Positions 24,011 through 32,932 of a DNA stretch of 64,000 nt are shown here, piece after piece. Within the stretch, counting starts at the first letter, position 1. Each line of letters starts with the position of its first letter. This stretch comes from Sutcliffiella horikoshii (GTDB taxonomy: Bacteria > Bacillota > Bacilli > Bacillales > Bacillaceae_I). The position numbers were made by a program, and so were the translations under genes. The stretch covers positions 1,116,001 through 1,180,000 of the forward strand of contig NZ_CP020880.1 in the NCBI RefSeq assembly GCF_002157855.1, written 5' to 3'. The notes below the pieces were generated by a model. The model did not search any database, was not told the origin of the DNA, and worked only from the letters and a program-made list of their open reading frames with translations.

Positions 24011-25006
24011 ATGTTGAAACGAATACTTATGCTCATTTCATTGTCAGGTCTAGTATTTCTCGTTGGTTACTCTACCTATGAATATACCAGTTTTACGATA
24101 GTGAATTCAGAAAGCGGGATTACAGGCTTTATTCAAGAACACCTAGCGGATTTGGAGACGAGGCCGTTGTTATTGGAAACGTATCCAATCGAGTATACCA
24201 ATAAGGTGCTTGCTACATTTGAGCATAATGAAAAGGAATTGGGAGCAGTTATTTTTCAAAAAGGTTTATACGGGAAATTGAAACCTGAAAAAGTACTGCT
24301 TGATCGGTCCTTTTATTCTGAAATTATTGATACGAAAAAGGGGACTTTCATCCTATTCATTGGAGAGAATAAACAAACCTCCATACAGACCATCGAAACA
24401 GATATCGTTAGCAGGGGGGAGAGAGTAAAGTTAGCCGTCCCACCTCAAAAATATTTTTCAAAGATCAGGAAAATTGATCATGTCTCAAAACTTGAGTCAG
24501 AACCTAACTATATATATAGAACATTGAAAGGAGCCATATCTGGGGCCGCTGATAATATGGATGGGATGGAGTTGATGTTCGTGGACGAAGACCATCAATC
24601 CTTTCTAATCTATTCTAAAGAGGACTCCATATTAAAAACAGTCCTGGGCGTTTATCAATATAATGATCATGGCTTTGAAGTAACCGGAATGGAGAAACCT
24701 AACTTCTATTCGATGAAGGAAGAAAAAGATTTCTGCTTCGAAGAAAAAAATGTGAAAGCAGACGATACGGAGCATACATATATTCATGGATTAGTACCGA
24801 AAAAAGAAGAAATTCAAAAAGTGGTTCTAGAAGTGCAAAGGAAAGAGGAAGTAATTTACCAAATTTCAAGTAATGTGGTCGAAAACCAATTCCTTTTACA
24901 TGTATCTTTACCGGAGCTCCCAGATGGGGATGGAAAGCTTATTAAAAAATTTCATTTGTATGATAAAGAAGGCAAATATGTACGTACAGAGTTGGAAGCT
25001 AGCTGA
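24011..25006 (+). CDS. hypothetical membrane-anchored protein, 331 aa
   Basis: A single N-terminal helix (about 4-22: ILMLISLSGLVFLVGY) anchors a large hydrophilic domain facing outward. No lipobox, and only one Cys in the extracellular part. I do not recognise the family. I prefer ATG 24011, which has AGGAGGTAAGG immediately before it, over the ATG at 23993, which would precede that site. The short convergent gene at 25039 ends 32 bp downstream. Confidence 0.72.
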   Translation: MLKRILMLISLSGLVFLVGYSTYEYTSFTIVNSESGITGFIQEHLADLETRPLLLETYPIEYTNKVLATFEHNEKELGAVIFQKGLYGKLKPEKVLLDRSFYSEIIDTKKGTFILFIGENKQTSIQTIETDIVSRGERVKLAVPPQKYFSKIRKIDHVSKLESEPNYIYRTLKGAISGAADNMDGMELMFVDEDHQSFLIYSKEDSILKTVLGVYQYNDHGFEVTGMEKPNFYSMKEEKDFCFEEKNVKADDTEHTYIHGLVPKKEEIQKVVLEVQRKEEVIYQISSNVVENQFLLHVSLPELPDGDGKLIKKFHLYDKEGKYVRTELEAS

Positions 25007-25038
25007 TTTGCTGGCTTTTGGCTTTCACAGGAATCGGC

Positions 25039-25233
25039 CTAACTTTTTATTGGTTCATCCGTTGTGGAAATATGTTTATAAACGGAGATGTTTTGAAGTA
25101 TACTCACAACCATAAGTATGAACATCATCCAAAAGTACCCGATGTCTTGAATTACAAATGCAATTACGGATGCCACAAGCATAAGAAAGCTTGCCATAAT
25201 ACTGATCACAAAAACAATTTTACTCAGACTCAA
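25039..25233 (-). CDS. small two-helix membrane protein, 64 aa
   Basis: Two hydrophobic helices (about 5-28 and 32-50) and a short polar tail. The start is TTG, with AAGGAGGAG 9 nt upstream, which decides the start. No known family. Confidence 0.65.
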   Translation of the reverse strand: MSLSKIVFVISIMASFLMLVASVIAFVIQDIGYFWMMFILMVVSILQNISVYKHISTTDEPIKS

Positions 25234-25455
25234 AGTTACATCTCCTCCTTAACTATAGAAGTATAACATAGTAAATAGTATTGGGTACCTTTATACCCAT
25301 GTTTAGGGTAAGGTATGTTTGTAATTATACAATAAAATTGGTAATTTCATCATTACAGTTATGTAAAATATTCGCAAAACGAAATATTCTACATCTTGGA
25401 CGATAATTTAATGGGAAAAGTTGCCCAATTAATTTAAAAATGAAAGATAAAATTA

Positions 25456-26124
25456 TTATCTTTCATTAATTTTTACTAACTTATGAACGTCTTTTAATAC
25501 TTCGTCTTCCACTTCATGCCTTATCCATCCTACATTTGGTGCAAAAGCTGAATTGCCTTTGCGTATAGTATTTCCTTCCTTGTCTTTCTCTTCAAAATCT
25601 ATAATAATACAATCTTTAAAAGTCTTGGCCGGAGTTTTTATCTCAGCATCAACTTCCCTTATGTGATAACTGATCTCAAGATCAAAATCCTCGATTCGTT
25701 CTGTCCATGTATTGCTGGCCTCCAATGGATAGGCTATTATTTTTGTCTTTGGGAATTTCTTAATATCTTCAGCAGTCCATTCAGAAGGGAATTCCTCAGA
25801 CAATACGATATATCCATATATACCATTTTTCGTTTCTTCATAAAAATTACTTGTTTCTGATATATCAGAAGAAGATTGGGCAGCCTCCAAGTCTACGATG
25901 GTCCTCACTTCCACAATATCACTATCGTCAACTTGACGATACAATACTCTATAGTCTGTATGCCCTTTTTCTTCTATATAGCGTCGGAAGGAGTAATCTC
26001 CTGAAGTTGGTAATAGTGGAACTGGGGCTTCTGCATTTCCTTGGCTTCCTTCGCTTTCTGTTCCACACCCAGTTGAAATTAGGGTGCAAAATGCAATAAA
26101 AAGAATAACAAGTACATTTCTCAA
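25456..26124 (-). CDS. putative lipoprotein, 222 aa
   Basis: The signal peptide ends in a lipobox (LISTGC), followed by a Glu/Ser/Gly linker and a soluble domain of mixed alpha/beta character with TKIIAYPLEAS and SYHIREVDAEIKTPAKTF. I do not recognise the domain. Start chosen at TTG 26124 because AAGGAGGGG sits 6 nt before it; the ATG at 26169 has none. It is the most downstream of four minus-strand genes of similar envelope type (26124, 26596, 26763, 27254). Confidence 0.72.
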   Translation of the reverse strand: MRNVLVILFIAFCTLISTGCGTESEGSQGNAEAPVPLLPTSGDYSFRRYIEEKGHTDYRVLYRQVDDSDIVEVRTIVDLEAAQSSSDISETSNFYEETKNGIYGYIVLSEEFPSEWTAEDIKKFPKTKIIAYPLEASNTWTERIEDFDLEISYHIREVDAEIKTPAKTFKDCIIIDFEEKDKEGNTIRKGNSAFAPNVGWIRHEVEDEVLKDVHKLVKINER

Positions 26125-26185
26125 TCCAACCCCTCCTTGAAAGGTTAAAGTTGAAGATAGTGTACCCATTATTCCATTTTTATAA

Positions 26186-26596
26186 TTAATCTATTCCGAG
26201 CATTTCCAGAAATGGTGCGAAATCTTCACTGAAGTAATAAAACATAGGTTGATCTTTCTCGTTGAAGATTAGTATATAAGGCTTTTCTGCATCTGGAAAA
26301 ATAAAAATGACTTGCTTGACAGGCTGCTTAAATACTTTTGTTTCAACATCTTCAGCTGGATCAAAAATCACCTTAATCATAAACCCTGTTTTTGGAGTAG
26401 GGTTAAGTTTTGGAAAGAGGGAGTCTGTACTTTTTACAAGTTTTAGGGCTTCTGCCTTGTTTTTCTCATCCAAAGGAATGGATTTTATTACCTTACCTTG
26501 TGTAACATCAAAGACTTCTATTGGAAGCGGCTGTGCAGAAAAGGTTATGGGAAAAGCTACACAGAAGAGCAATAGAAGCAAAATTACCTTCCTCAT
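26186..26596 (-). CDS. putative secreted protein, 136 aa
   Basis: A classical signal peptide (MRKVILLLLLFCVAFPITFS, likely cleaved after SAQ) followed by about 110 residues with FDVTQGKVIKSIPLDE and VFKQPVKQVIFIFPDAEKPY. No Cys in the mature part. Start ATG 26596 with GAGAGGTGAT upstream; the longer frame to 26641 lacks a site. Family unknown. Confidence 0.7.
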   Translation of the reverse strand: MRKVILLLLLFCVAFPITFSAQPLPIEVFDVTQGKVIKSIPLDEKNKAEALKLVKSTDSLFPKLNPTPKTGFMIKVIFDPAEDVETKVFKQPVKQVIFIFPDAEKPYILIFNEKDQPMFYYFSEDFAPFLEMLGID

Positions 26597-26649
26597 TTTT
26601 ATCACCTCTCTTCTAGTATGAAGCAAAAGAAGTGAATTCATGAGGTAGT

Positions 26650-26763
26650 TTAGTCTTCGTGACCGAGAAAACGATACCCAATGTATAGAATTAGTATACA
26701 GCCTAAGGTAATCAAGATTAAATCATAACCGACGCAAGAAGATTGTAGACATAGTTCCCCCAT
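26650..26763 (-). CDS. small membrane protein, 37 aa
   Basis: GGGAGG 6 nt before an ATG starts a 37-codon frame beginning MGELCLQSSC, with one hydrophobic helix (DLILITLGCILILYIGY) and a short charged tail. It has three Cys. The strong ribosome binding site and clean helix make it credible despite its size. Family unknown. Confidence 0.58.
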   Translation of the reverse strand: MGELCLQSSCVGYDLILITLGCILILYIGYRFLGHED

Positions 26764-26858
26764 ATAAATCCTCCCAATTACAATTTTTTTACTATATGAA
26801 AAAGAAGGTAAGTTTATGCTTTATCTATTGAAGTAAGCGGTTACATAAAAGGGTGTTG

Positions 26859-26895
26859 AAAAGTCGAACGGAGGCTGTTGCTCTTGTTCGACTTT
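26859..26895 (-). terminator. intrinsic terminator of 117-aa lipoprotein gene
   Basis: GAAAGTCGAAC and GTTCGACTTTTC form an 11-bp stem on the minus strand just after the stop codon. Confidence 0.7.
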
Positions 26896-26900
26896 CTTGT

Positions 26901-27254
26901 TCATTCCACTTTTTCTTTTTCGTCTTGAATCTTTTCTTTCAATAACGTTACAGCCTCTTCCTTGTCATAGGTGAACAGAATCATATCGTTGGTAAGGTAT
27001 CCTGTATATTCAAACACTATATAAACGGGAGTATTTTCAATATTGTAATCTGGATACTTTTCCGCTGCCTCATCTAATCCGATGACTACGTCACTGTCCT
27101 TTAAGATCATTTCGATATCTTCAATTTCTGACAGTGATTCATCTTCTTTTTGTTCGACCACTTCAATATAAGAAAAACGATCCGGAATGTGTGCAGGCAT
27201 ACCGCAGGCTGTTAGAAAAAGGAGGAATAAGGATAGAATAAAGATTTTCTTCAT
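26901..27254 (-). CDS. putative lipoprotein, 117 aa
   Basis: Signal peptide with lipobox FLTAC, then an acidic domain containing DSDVVIGLDEAAEKYPDY and a Lys/Glu-rich C-terminal helix. GGAGGTGCTGATAA precedes the ATG. No known family recognised. Confidence 0.75.
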   Translation of the reverse strand: MKKIFILSLFLLFLTACGMPAHIPDRFSYIEVVEQKEDESLSEIEDIEMILKDSDVVIGLDEAAEKYPDYNIENTPVYIVFEYTGYLTNDMILFTYDKEEAVTLLKEKIQDEKEKVE

Positions 27255-27382
27255 TTATCAGCACCTCCATTCCTTTTATTATTCGACATAATTAGTGAAA
27301 ACCCTTTTCTGAATTTAGTGCTTTTCGTGGACGTGCTCTCATACATTGTTAGGGACAACTCTCTTACAAATGAGGTGAGGAT

Positions 27383-27970
27383 ATGGAGCAATTTTTTTTA
27401 TCTGTTTTTGAATTTTTCACCACATTGGGGGTTTGGGGGATCGCTCTCGGTTTAATGGTGGAGGTCATTCCTAGCGAAATCGTCCTTGGATATGGTGGTT
27501 ATTTAATTTCTATTGGTGAGATAGGATTTATGGGAGCAATGCTTGCAGGGGTGGTTGGAGGTACACTCGCTCAGCTTTTTTTATACTGGGCAGGTAGTAT
27601 TGGCGGTAGGCCGTTTCTTGATAAATATGGAAAGTACATATTGATACAGCCCAAACATTTGGACATCTCGGAAAAGTGGTTTCAAAATTACGGGCCGATT
27701 GTCATTTTTACAGCACGTTTTATCCCGGTGGTAAGGCATGCTATTTCCATTCCGGCAGGTATAGCCAAAATGAAGTTTTTTCCTTTTTTGCTATATACAG
27801 TGGCGGCGGTCATTCCGTGGACCTTTTTATTTTTATATATAGGGCTTCAACTGGGGGAGAATTGGCGGGAAATCAAACATGCTGCGCAACCGCTAATTAT
27901 TCCATTAATGATTTTAATTATACTTGGAGCCATCACATATTTTGTATTTGATAGAAAAAGAACGGAATAG
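27383..27970 (+). CDS. DedA family membrane protein
   Basis: A 195-residue VTT-domain protein of the DedA family. Signature segments are EVIPSEIVLGYGGYL, AGSIGGRPFLDKYGKY and FTARFIPVVRHAISIPAG, with the conserved Arg and Pro of the family. Some DedA proteins (for example UptA) recycle undecaprenyl phosphate across the membrane. The second uppP starts 15 bp downstream in the same operon, which fits that role well; the assignment to C55-P flipping is inference. GAGGTGAGG precedes the ATG. Confidence 0.88.
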   Translation: MEQFFLSVFEFFTTLGVWGIALGLMVEVIPSEIVLGYGGYLISIGEIGFMGAMLAGVVGGTLAQLFLYWAGSIGGRPFLDKYGKYILIQPKHLDISEKWFQNYGPIVIFTARFIPVVRHAISIPAGIAKMKFFPFLLYTVAAVIPWTFLFLYIGLQLGENWREIKHAAQPLIIPLMILIILGAITYFVFDRKRTE

Positions 27971-27985
27971 GAAGGGGGAGAGGCT

Positions 27986-28765
27986 ATGTCCAAAATTGAA
28001 GCCTTCATACTGGGGATTATTCAAGGACTAACGGAATTCCTGCCAATTTCAAGCACAGGTCACCTATATTTAGGCAGGAACCTATTTGGTTTGCAAGAAG
28101 CTGGGTTATTGCTTGATACGATGCTTCACTTCGGAACGTTGATAGCAGTCCTTTACTTTTACCGGGAAGAATTTTATAAGATCATCCGTAATCCTTTTCA
28201 TAAATTATCATTTTTGTTGGTTATCGGTACTATTCCAGCAGTTGTTATTGGACTTGCTTTTAAAGATTATTTTGAGGAAATTTCCAAAACAGGTGTGACG
28301 ATTGGCTGGGAGTTTCTGATTACAGGTGCCTTTCTTTGGTTTGCGGACTCCATTAAAAAGGGTTCAAAAAAGATGGAGGATATTACGTGGAAGGACGCAT
28401 TGTTTATTGGTTCTTTCCAAGCTGCTGCTATATTCCCTGCCATTTCGAGATCGGGATTAACGATTGTAGCAGGCTTGTTTCGGAAGTTAGATAGGGAAAC
28501 AGCGGCATATTTTTCTTTCTTGCTCTCAACACCCGCCATTGCGGGGGCTGTGTTTTTGCAAACGGTTGAGGTTGCACAGGTAGGCAGGGAGGATATTTCT
28601 TTATTTTCATTAATTATTGGAATTTTAGCATCTTGTTTCTTTGGATATATTGCGGTGAAATGGATGATTAATTATTTGAAAAGGCATTCTCTTCGGATAT
28701 TTGCGATTTATGTATGGATTTTGGGAGTTGTGATATTGGCGCTTCAATATTTGGGGTTGTTTTAA
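27986..28765 (+). CDS. uppP: undecaprenyl-diphosphate phosphatase (second copy)
   Basis: A 259-residue BacA/UppP with canonical motifs QGLTEFLPISSTGH and PAISRSGLTI. It differs clearly from the copy at 16438, so the two are paralogues rather than a recent duplication. Co-transcribed with the DedA gene. Together they would supply both steps of lipid-carrier recovery: dephosphorylation outside and return inside. Confidence 0.93.
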   Translation: MSKIEAFILGIIQGLTEFLPISSTGHLYLGRNLFGLQEAGLLLDTMLHFGTLIAVLYFYREEFYKIIRNPFHKLSFLLVIGTIPAVVIGLAFKDYFEEISKTGVTIGWEFLITGAFLWFADSIKKGSKKMEDITWKDALFIGSFQAAAIFPAISRSGLTIVAGLFRKLDRETAAYFSFLLSTPAIAGAVFLQTVEVAQVGREDISLFSLIIGILASCFFGYIAVKWMINYLKRHSLRIFAIYVWILGVVILALQYLGLF

Positions 28766-28778
28766 CTTTACGAATAAG

Positions 28779-28818
28779 GATAGGCCGTGTATACAAAATA
28801 TACACGGCCTATCTTTAT
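28779..28818 (+). terminator. intrinsic terminator of dedA-uppP operon
   Basis: GATAGGCCGTGTATA (28779-28793) and TATACACGGCCTATC (28799-28813) form a perfect 15-bp stem, then TTTAT. Confidence 0.88.
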
Positions 28819-28841
28819 AAAATAAGAAAGTATATGATACG

Positions 28842-28968
28842 GTTGATTTCCGTTCCAGGCGCTTCGCTTGCCTGCGGGCGGTCCGTGAGCCTCCTCGGCT
28901 TTCAGCCTGTGGGGTCTCACCTGTCCCTTCCTCCCGCGGGCGTCTGCGCGCCTTCCACTCCAATCAAC
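28842..28968 (-). repeat. SRE6, structured repeat, minus orientation, solitary
   Basis: Outer stem GTTGATT/AATCAAC, with apical hairpin GGCTGAAAGCC on the minus strand. Unlike SRE1, SRE4 and SRE7 it has no plus-orientation partner, but it keeps the upstream AATAAGAAAGTATA leader. It lies between the convergent uppP and nrdB genes. Confidence 0.83.
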
Positions 28969-29004
28969 TAGGGTATTTCATACACCACTAGTTTTTCGTA
29001 TTAT

Positions 29005-30048
29005 TTATAATTCATCAAAGCCGTTATCTACTACGTTTACTTTTGTGTATTGTCTGGACTTTTGTTCGAAGAAGTCGGATTTACCCAGGTCTACGTCTTC
29101 GTATGCTTTAATCCATTTAAGTGGGTTTGTGCGGTATCCTTCAAAAGGGCGCTTGAAACCGAGTTGATGGGCACGGACGTTAGCGTAAAATTTGATATAT
29201 GCTTCCACATCCTCCAATTCGATTCCTGCAAAATGATCTCCAATAATATGTCTTGCCCATTCAATCTCCAGTTGTGCCGCTTGTTGAAAAGTCTCCTCGA
29301 CGAACTGTTCTAGACTAGCAGTGTTACATTCTGGGTATTCCAGAAGAACCTCTTTAAAGATTTTCACAAACAAATCCACGTGAATTTGTTCGTCCCTGTT
29401 AATATAATTAATCATCGTGCTGGAAGAGACCATTTTTTGATTTCTCGCCAAATGATAGAAAAATGCAAAGCCTGAATAGAAGAAGAGACCTTCCAAAATA
29501 ACATCATATACAATGGATTTTAGGAGATTATCTACAGATGGTGTTTCAGCAAATACTTTGTACCCATCTGTTATAAAGTCATTTCTTTTTCTAAGGATGG
29601 GTTCTGTTCTCCAGTATTCAAACACTTCTTCTTGTTTCTTCCTCGGCACAAGACTTGATAAGACATAGGAGTAGGAATGGTTATGGATTACCTCTTGCTG
29701 GGCTAGCATAATCATTAGCGCATTAAGGCTGGAATCGGTCAAATAATCTGCCACTTTTCCTGCATAGTCAGTCTGAATGCTGTCTAGGAGTGCAAGAAGG
29801 CCAATGATCTTCAAAAATGCATCTTGTTCCTGTTGTGACAGGTGAGGAAATTGCTTGATATCCTGTGACATATTGATTTCAAATGGAGACCAAAAATTGG
29901 AGAGCATTTTTTTATATTTTGGATAAGCCCATGAAAATGCCACGTCGTCCCAATTTAGGACATTTGAGCTTTTTCCATTTATGATTTTGGTCGATCTATT
30001 CGGTGCGTCCACATCCATTATGATACGTGATTTTAGGTGAGTATTCAT
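29005..30048 (-). CDS. nrdB: class I ribonucleotide reductase beta subunit
   Basis: A 347-residue radical-generating small subunit. The di-iron and radical residues are recognisable: ALLDSIQ (D89), QEVIHNHSY (E119, H122 and the radical Tyr Y126), EGLFFYSGFAF and RDEQIHVDLF. It partners NrdA to reduce ribonucleotides to deoxyribonucleotides. It lies 52 bp after nrdA in the same transcript. A preceding GGAG-type site supports ATG 30048. Confidence 0.92.
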   Translation of the reverse strand: MNTHLKSRIIMDVDAPNRSTKIINGKSSNVLNWDDVAFSWAYPKYKKMLSNFWSPFEINMSQDIKQFPHLSQQEQDAFLKIIGLLALLDSIQTDYAGKVADYLTDSSLNALMIMLAQQEVIHNHSYSYVLSSLVPRKKQEEVFEYWRTEPILRKRNDFITDGYKVFAETPSVDNLLKSIVYDVILEGLFFYSGFAFFYHLARNQKMVSSSTMINYINRDEQIHVDLFVKIFKEVLLEYPECNTASLEQFVEETFQQAAQLEIEWARHIIGDHFAGIELEDVEAYIKFYANVRAHQLGFKRPFEGYRTNPLKWIKAYEDVDLGKSDFFEQKSRQYTKVNVVDNGFDEL

Positions 30049-30100
30049 CTGTTTTTCTCCTTTTTATTGGTATGCTTCTGAGGGCATTAATGATAGCTTT

Positions 30101-32368
30101 CTAACTTGAACACGATTCACATTCTTCTAATTCTGAAGATGTAGACCGAACATAGTAGGTTGTTTTCAACTTTTGCTTCCATGCATCTAGATGAAGTTCA
30201 AGTAACGCTTTGGCCTTCACGGTGTTCGTAACATACAGGTTAAAGGAAATGGCCTGATCGATATGTTTTTGTCTTGCAGCATTCTGGGCGATGCTCCAAT
30301 GCTGATTGATATGGTAGGCAGATTTATAAAACCACGTTGTTTCTGCGTTAAGATCAGGTGCCGTTACGGGAATCTTGTAATCTTTTTTCTCTTCTGAATA
30401 CACCTTTAGGAAAATGGGATCGATGCTAGCAGTGCTTCCAGCAATAATGGATGTAGTAGCATTCGGAGCAACTGCCATTAGATACCCATTTCGGACGCCG
30501 TAATTCGCTACTTGTTTTTGAAGCGTAATCCAATCCAGTTTGGAGGATGCCCCATAATTCCGTTTGTAAAAATAGTCACCAGTTTGCCAATCTGACCCTT
30601 CGAAAGCTGGGTATGAGCCTTTCTCTTTAGCGAGAAGGCAGCTAGCTTGAATCGTGTGAAACGCAATTATTTCATAAAGTTCGTCTGCATAAAGTACCGC
30701 TTCACTTGACTCCCATTTAATTCCTTCTATGGCAAGCAGATGATGCCAACCAAATGTCCCCAACCCAATGGCACGATATTTCTCATTAGTCATCTTTGCC
30801 TGCAGTACCGGTATTTCATTTAATTCAATCACATTATCTAGCATCCGAACCTGAATGGGAATAAGGCGTTCCAGTTGACCGGCCATTATAGTGCGAGCAA
30901 GGTTAATGGAGGACAAGTTACACACTACAAAATCTCCGGGTGTTTTAACAGTTATGATAGTACCATCCTCTACGTATTGCTTTTTTGTTATGGTAGCACT
31001 TTGATTTTGGGTGATTTCTGTGCACAAATTTGTGCAATAAATCATTCCTTTATGAGCGTTAGGATTCATTCTGTTCACTTCATCACGATAAAACATGAAC
31101 GGACTGCCGGTTTCTAGTTGACCTTTCATGATTGCTTTCATAATCTCTATTGCTGGTACTTTTTCTTTCGGGAGCTCAGGATGATTGATGCATTCTTCAT
31201 ATTTTTGGCGGAAGCTGCCAGCACCGACACTCTCATCATAAAAATCTTCAAGGGAAAAGCCCATTAGTTTTCTAACTTCATGAGGATCAAATAAATACCA
31301 GTCTCCTCTGTTTTCCACCTGTTCCATGAACATATCCGGAATGCACACTCCATTGAAAAGGTCATGTGTACGCATGCGTTCATCACCATTGTTGAGCTTG
31401 CTGTCAAGAAAAGAAAAAATGTCTTTATGCCAAACATCTAAATAGACAGAAATGGCTCCTTTCCGTTGTCCTAGCTGGTCGACACTTACGGCCGTATTGT
31501 TTAGTTGTTTCATCCACGGTATCACTCCGCTCGATACGCTTTTGAATCCACGTATATCACTGCCGCGACTGCGTATTTTGCCGAGATAGACGCCAAGGCC
31601 GCCTCCTGATTTGGAGAGGTTTGCAATGTCGGTGTTGCTGTCATATATTCCTTGCAAGCTGTCATCAACTGTATCAATGAAGCAGCTTGAGAGCTGTCCA
31701 TATGTTTTTCCGGCATTGGCAAATGTCGGTGTGGCAACCGTCATATACAAATTACTTAGTGCCCAATAAGCTTCTTTCACGTAATGAATCCGATTATTTT
31801 CTTCCTTTTGCATGAGAGTCATGGCAATGATCATGAATCGTTCTTGAGGCAACTCTAGTAAACGCTTATGATGATCACGTGTTAAATAGCGGTCAGATAA
31901 CGTTTTGAGGCCAATATAGGTAAATAGATAATCTTTTTGAGGATCAATGATTGCCTCTAATTCATTTACTTCTTTATGTGTGTATGCTTTTAGGATTTGA
32001 GGTTGATAGATTCCTTGATCTGTTAAGCCTTTGATTAATGAATAAAAGTCCGTATAGGGTTTGGAGATGTTTCTGTTTCTGCAAACTTCCTGTTGCAGCT
32101 TTTGTGATAATAATCTTGATGCAACATAAGTCCAGTCTGGTTCTAGTTCGTCCACGTGATTAAGGGCTTCTAGTATTAGTTGGTTTGTAATTTCATGTTG
32201 ATTGGTGTGCTGGTGCAATTTATCGATAATCTTGGTAGCTTTTTGTAAAAAACTTTTTGTTTCAAAAGTTGGAAACTCGGACAAAACAGTCTCTAAATGG
32301 CTCTGGTATTCTTGAAAGGTAGTTAGACTCTTTTTCTTTTTATGTACAGTTTCGGTATGAACGGTCAT
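30101..32368 (-). CDS. nrdA: class I ribonucleotide reductase alpha subunit
   Basis: A 755-residue catalytic subunit. The barrel motifs are seen in YGQLSSCFIDT (active-site Cys), SKSGGGLGVYLGKIRS, CNLSSINLARTI and VAPNATTSIIAGSTASIDP; the C-terminal redox pair is ECESC. I see no complete ATP-cone at the N-terminus, so dATP activity control may be absent or modified. I chose ATG 32368, with GGAGAGTG upstream; the frame beyond it lies over the riboswitch terminator. Expression is under a cobalamin riboswitch and NrdR boxes. Confidence 0.92.
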   Translation of the reverse strand: MTVHTETVHKKKKSLTTFQEYQSHLETVLSEFPTFETKSFLQKATKIIDKLHQHTNQHEITNQLILEALNHVDELEPDWTYVASRLLSQKLQQEVCRNRNISKPYTDFYSLIKGLTDQGIYQPQILKAYTHKEVNELEAIIDPQKDYLFTYIGLKTLSDRYLTRDHHKRLLELPQERFMIIAMTLMQKEENNRIHYVKEAYWALSNLYMTVATPTFANAGKTYGQLSSCFIDTVDDSLQGIYDSNTDIANLSKSGGGLGVYLGKIRSRGSDIRGFKSVSSGVIPWMKQLNNTAVSVDQLGQRKGAISVYLDVWHKDIFSFLDSKLNNGDERMRTHDLFNGVCIPDMFMEQVENRGDWYLFDPHEVRKLMGFSLEDFYDESVGAGSFRQKYEECINHPELPKEKVPAIEIMKAIMKGQLETGSPFMFYRDEVNRMNPNAHKGMIYCTNLCTEITQNQSATITKKQYVEDGTIITVKTPGDFVVCNLSSINLARTIMAGQLERLIPIQVRMLDNVIELNEIPVLQAKMTNEKYRAIGLGTFGWHHLLAIEGIKWESSEAVLYADELYEIIAFHTIQASCLLAKEKGSYPAFEGSDWQTGDYFYKRNYGASSKLDWITLQKQVANYGVRNGYLMAVAPNATTSIIAGSTASIDPIFLKVYSEEKKDYKIPVTAPDLNAETTWFYKSAYHINQHWSIAQNAARQKHIDQAISFNLYVTNTVKAKALLELHLDAWKQKLKTTYYVRSTSSELEECESCSS

Positions 32369-32392
32369 TTTTTCACTCTCCACTTCATCAAA

Positions 32393-32424
32393 AATAAAAA
32401 AATCCACTCAATAGTTGAGTGGAT
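32393..32424 (-). terminator. terminator between cobalamin riboswitch and nrdA
   Basis: On the minus strand ATCCACTCAA and TTGAGTGGAT around a CTA loop, then TTTTTTATTTTT, immediately upstream of nrdA. Confidence 0.85.
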
Positions 32425-32579
32425 CAAACGATCATAGAAAAAGGGAGAAAATGCAGGGGAGGATTCTTAGATAATATACTGAGGTGCATCAGAAATAATC
32501 AAAAGAACCTTGTCCTGCTTTTACCGTGTTCTATGTATCGTTTCATCTTCTCAACTCCCGAAGAAAGAGAAACTAAATC

Positions 32580-32752
32580 GGTAAAGGCAGGTCTCCTGAC
32601 TCGTGCTTCTTCCTATTTTGACCCTTCCCATACAAGAGCCGTTAAGCCTTCATGTACAGTGGTTTCTCAAAATCGTCAGCACTTACAGTTGCGGGTACAG
32701 TTCCGGATTTTCACCGGATTCCCTATTAAGTCTAAAAAAGACACCTTTATCG
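32580..32752 (-). ncRNA. cobalamin (B12) riboswitch controlling nrdAB
   Basis: On the minus strand: AATAGGGAATCCGGTGAAAA, CCGGAACTGTACCCGCAACT, GGCTTAACGG and the B12 box AGTCAGGAGACCTGCC; the ends pair through ATAAAGGTG and CCTGCCTTTAC. This is the standard adenosylcobalamin-class architecture. With the downstream terminator it should switch nrdAB off when B12 is available. Confidence 0.95.
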
Positions 32753-32764
32753 TAAAAAGTTATA

Positions 32765-32780
32765 ATCACTATATGTAGTT
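32765..32780 (-). promoter_or_regulatory. NrdR box B
   Basis: AACTACATATAGTGAT on the minus strand fits the NrdR consensus (CwAtATaTwGtg core). Its centre is 33 bp from box A, about three helical turns, as usual for paired NrdR boxes. Confidence 0.6.
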
Positions 32781-32797
32781 ATATGTTTGTTTTATAC

Positions 32798-32813
32798 TAT
32801 CTATATATAGTGT
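32798..32813 (-). promoter_or_regulatory. NrdR box A
   Basis: ACACTATATATAGATA on the minus strand matches acaCwAtATaTwG over its first 13 positions. NrdR is the nucleotide-sensing repressor of ribonucleotide reductase genes. Confidence 0.62.
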
Positions 32814-32821
32814 TTGTGTGG

Positions 32822-32837
32822 ATGATAGTACTATCAT
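32822..32837. promoter_or_regulatory. perfect 16-bp palindrome upstream of nrdAB
   Basis: ATGATAGTACTATCAT is self-complementary over all 16 bases and lies 8 bp beyond NrdR box A. Regulator unknown. Confidence 0.45.
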
Positions 32838-32889
32838 AATGGAAACACAAGCAAATGGCAAGACATTTTATGGAGGCTTCGACGTGAAG

Positions 32890-32932
32890 GTGAAAAATCC
32901 TGCCGGGGTCTGACCCCGGCAGGGTTTTTTTA
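32890..32932. terminator. bidirectional terminator after RsbR-like gene
   Basis: CCTGCCGGGGTC (32899-32910) and GACCCCGGCAGG (32912-32923) form a near-perfect palindrome flanked by A- and T-runs. Confidence 0.85.
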
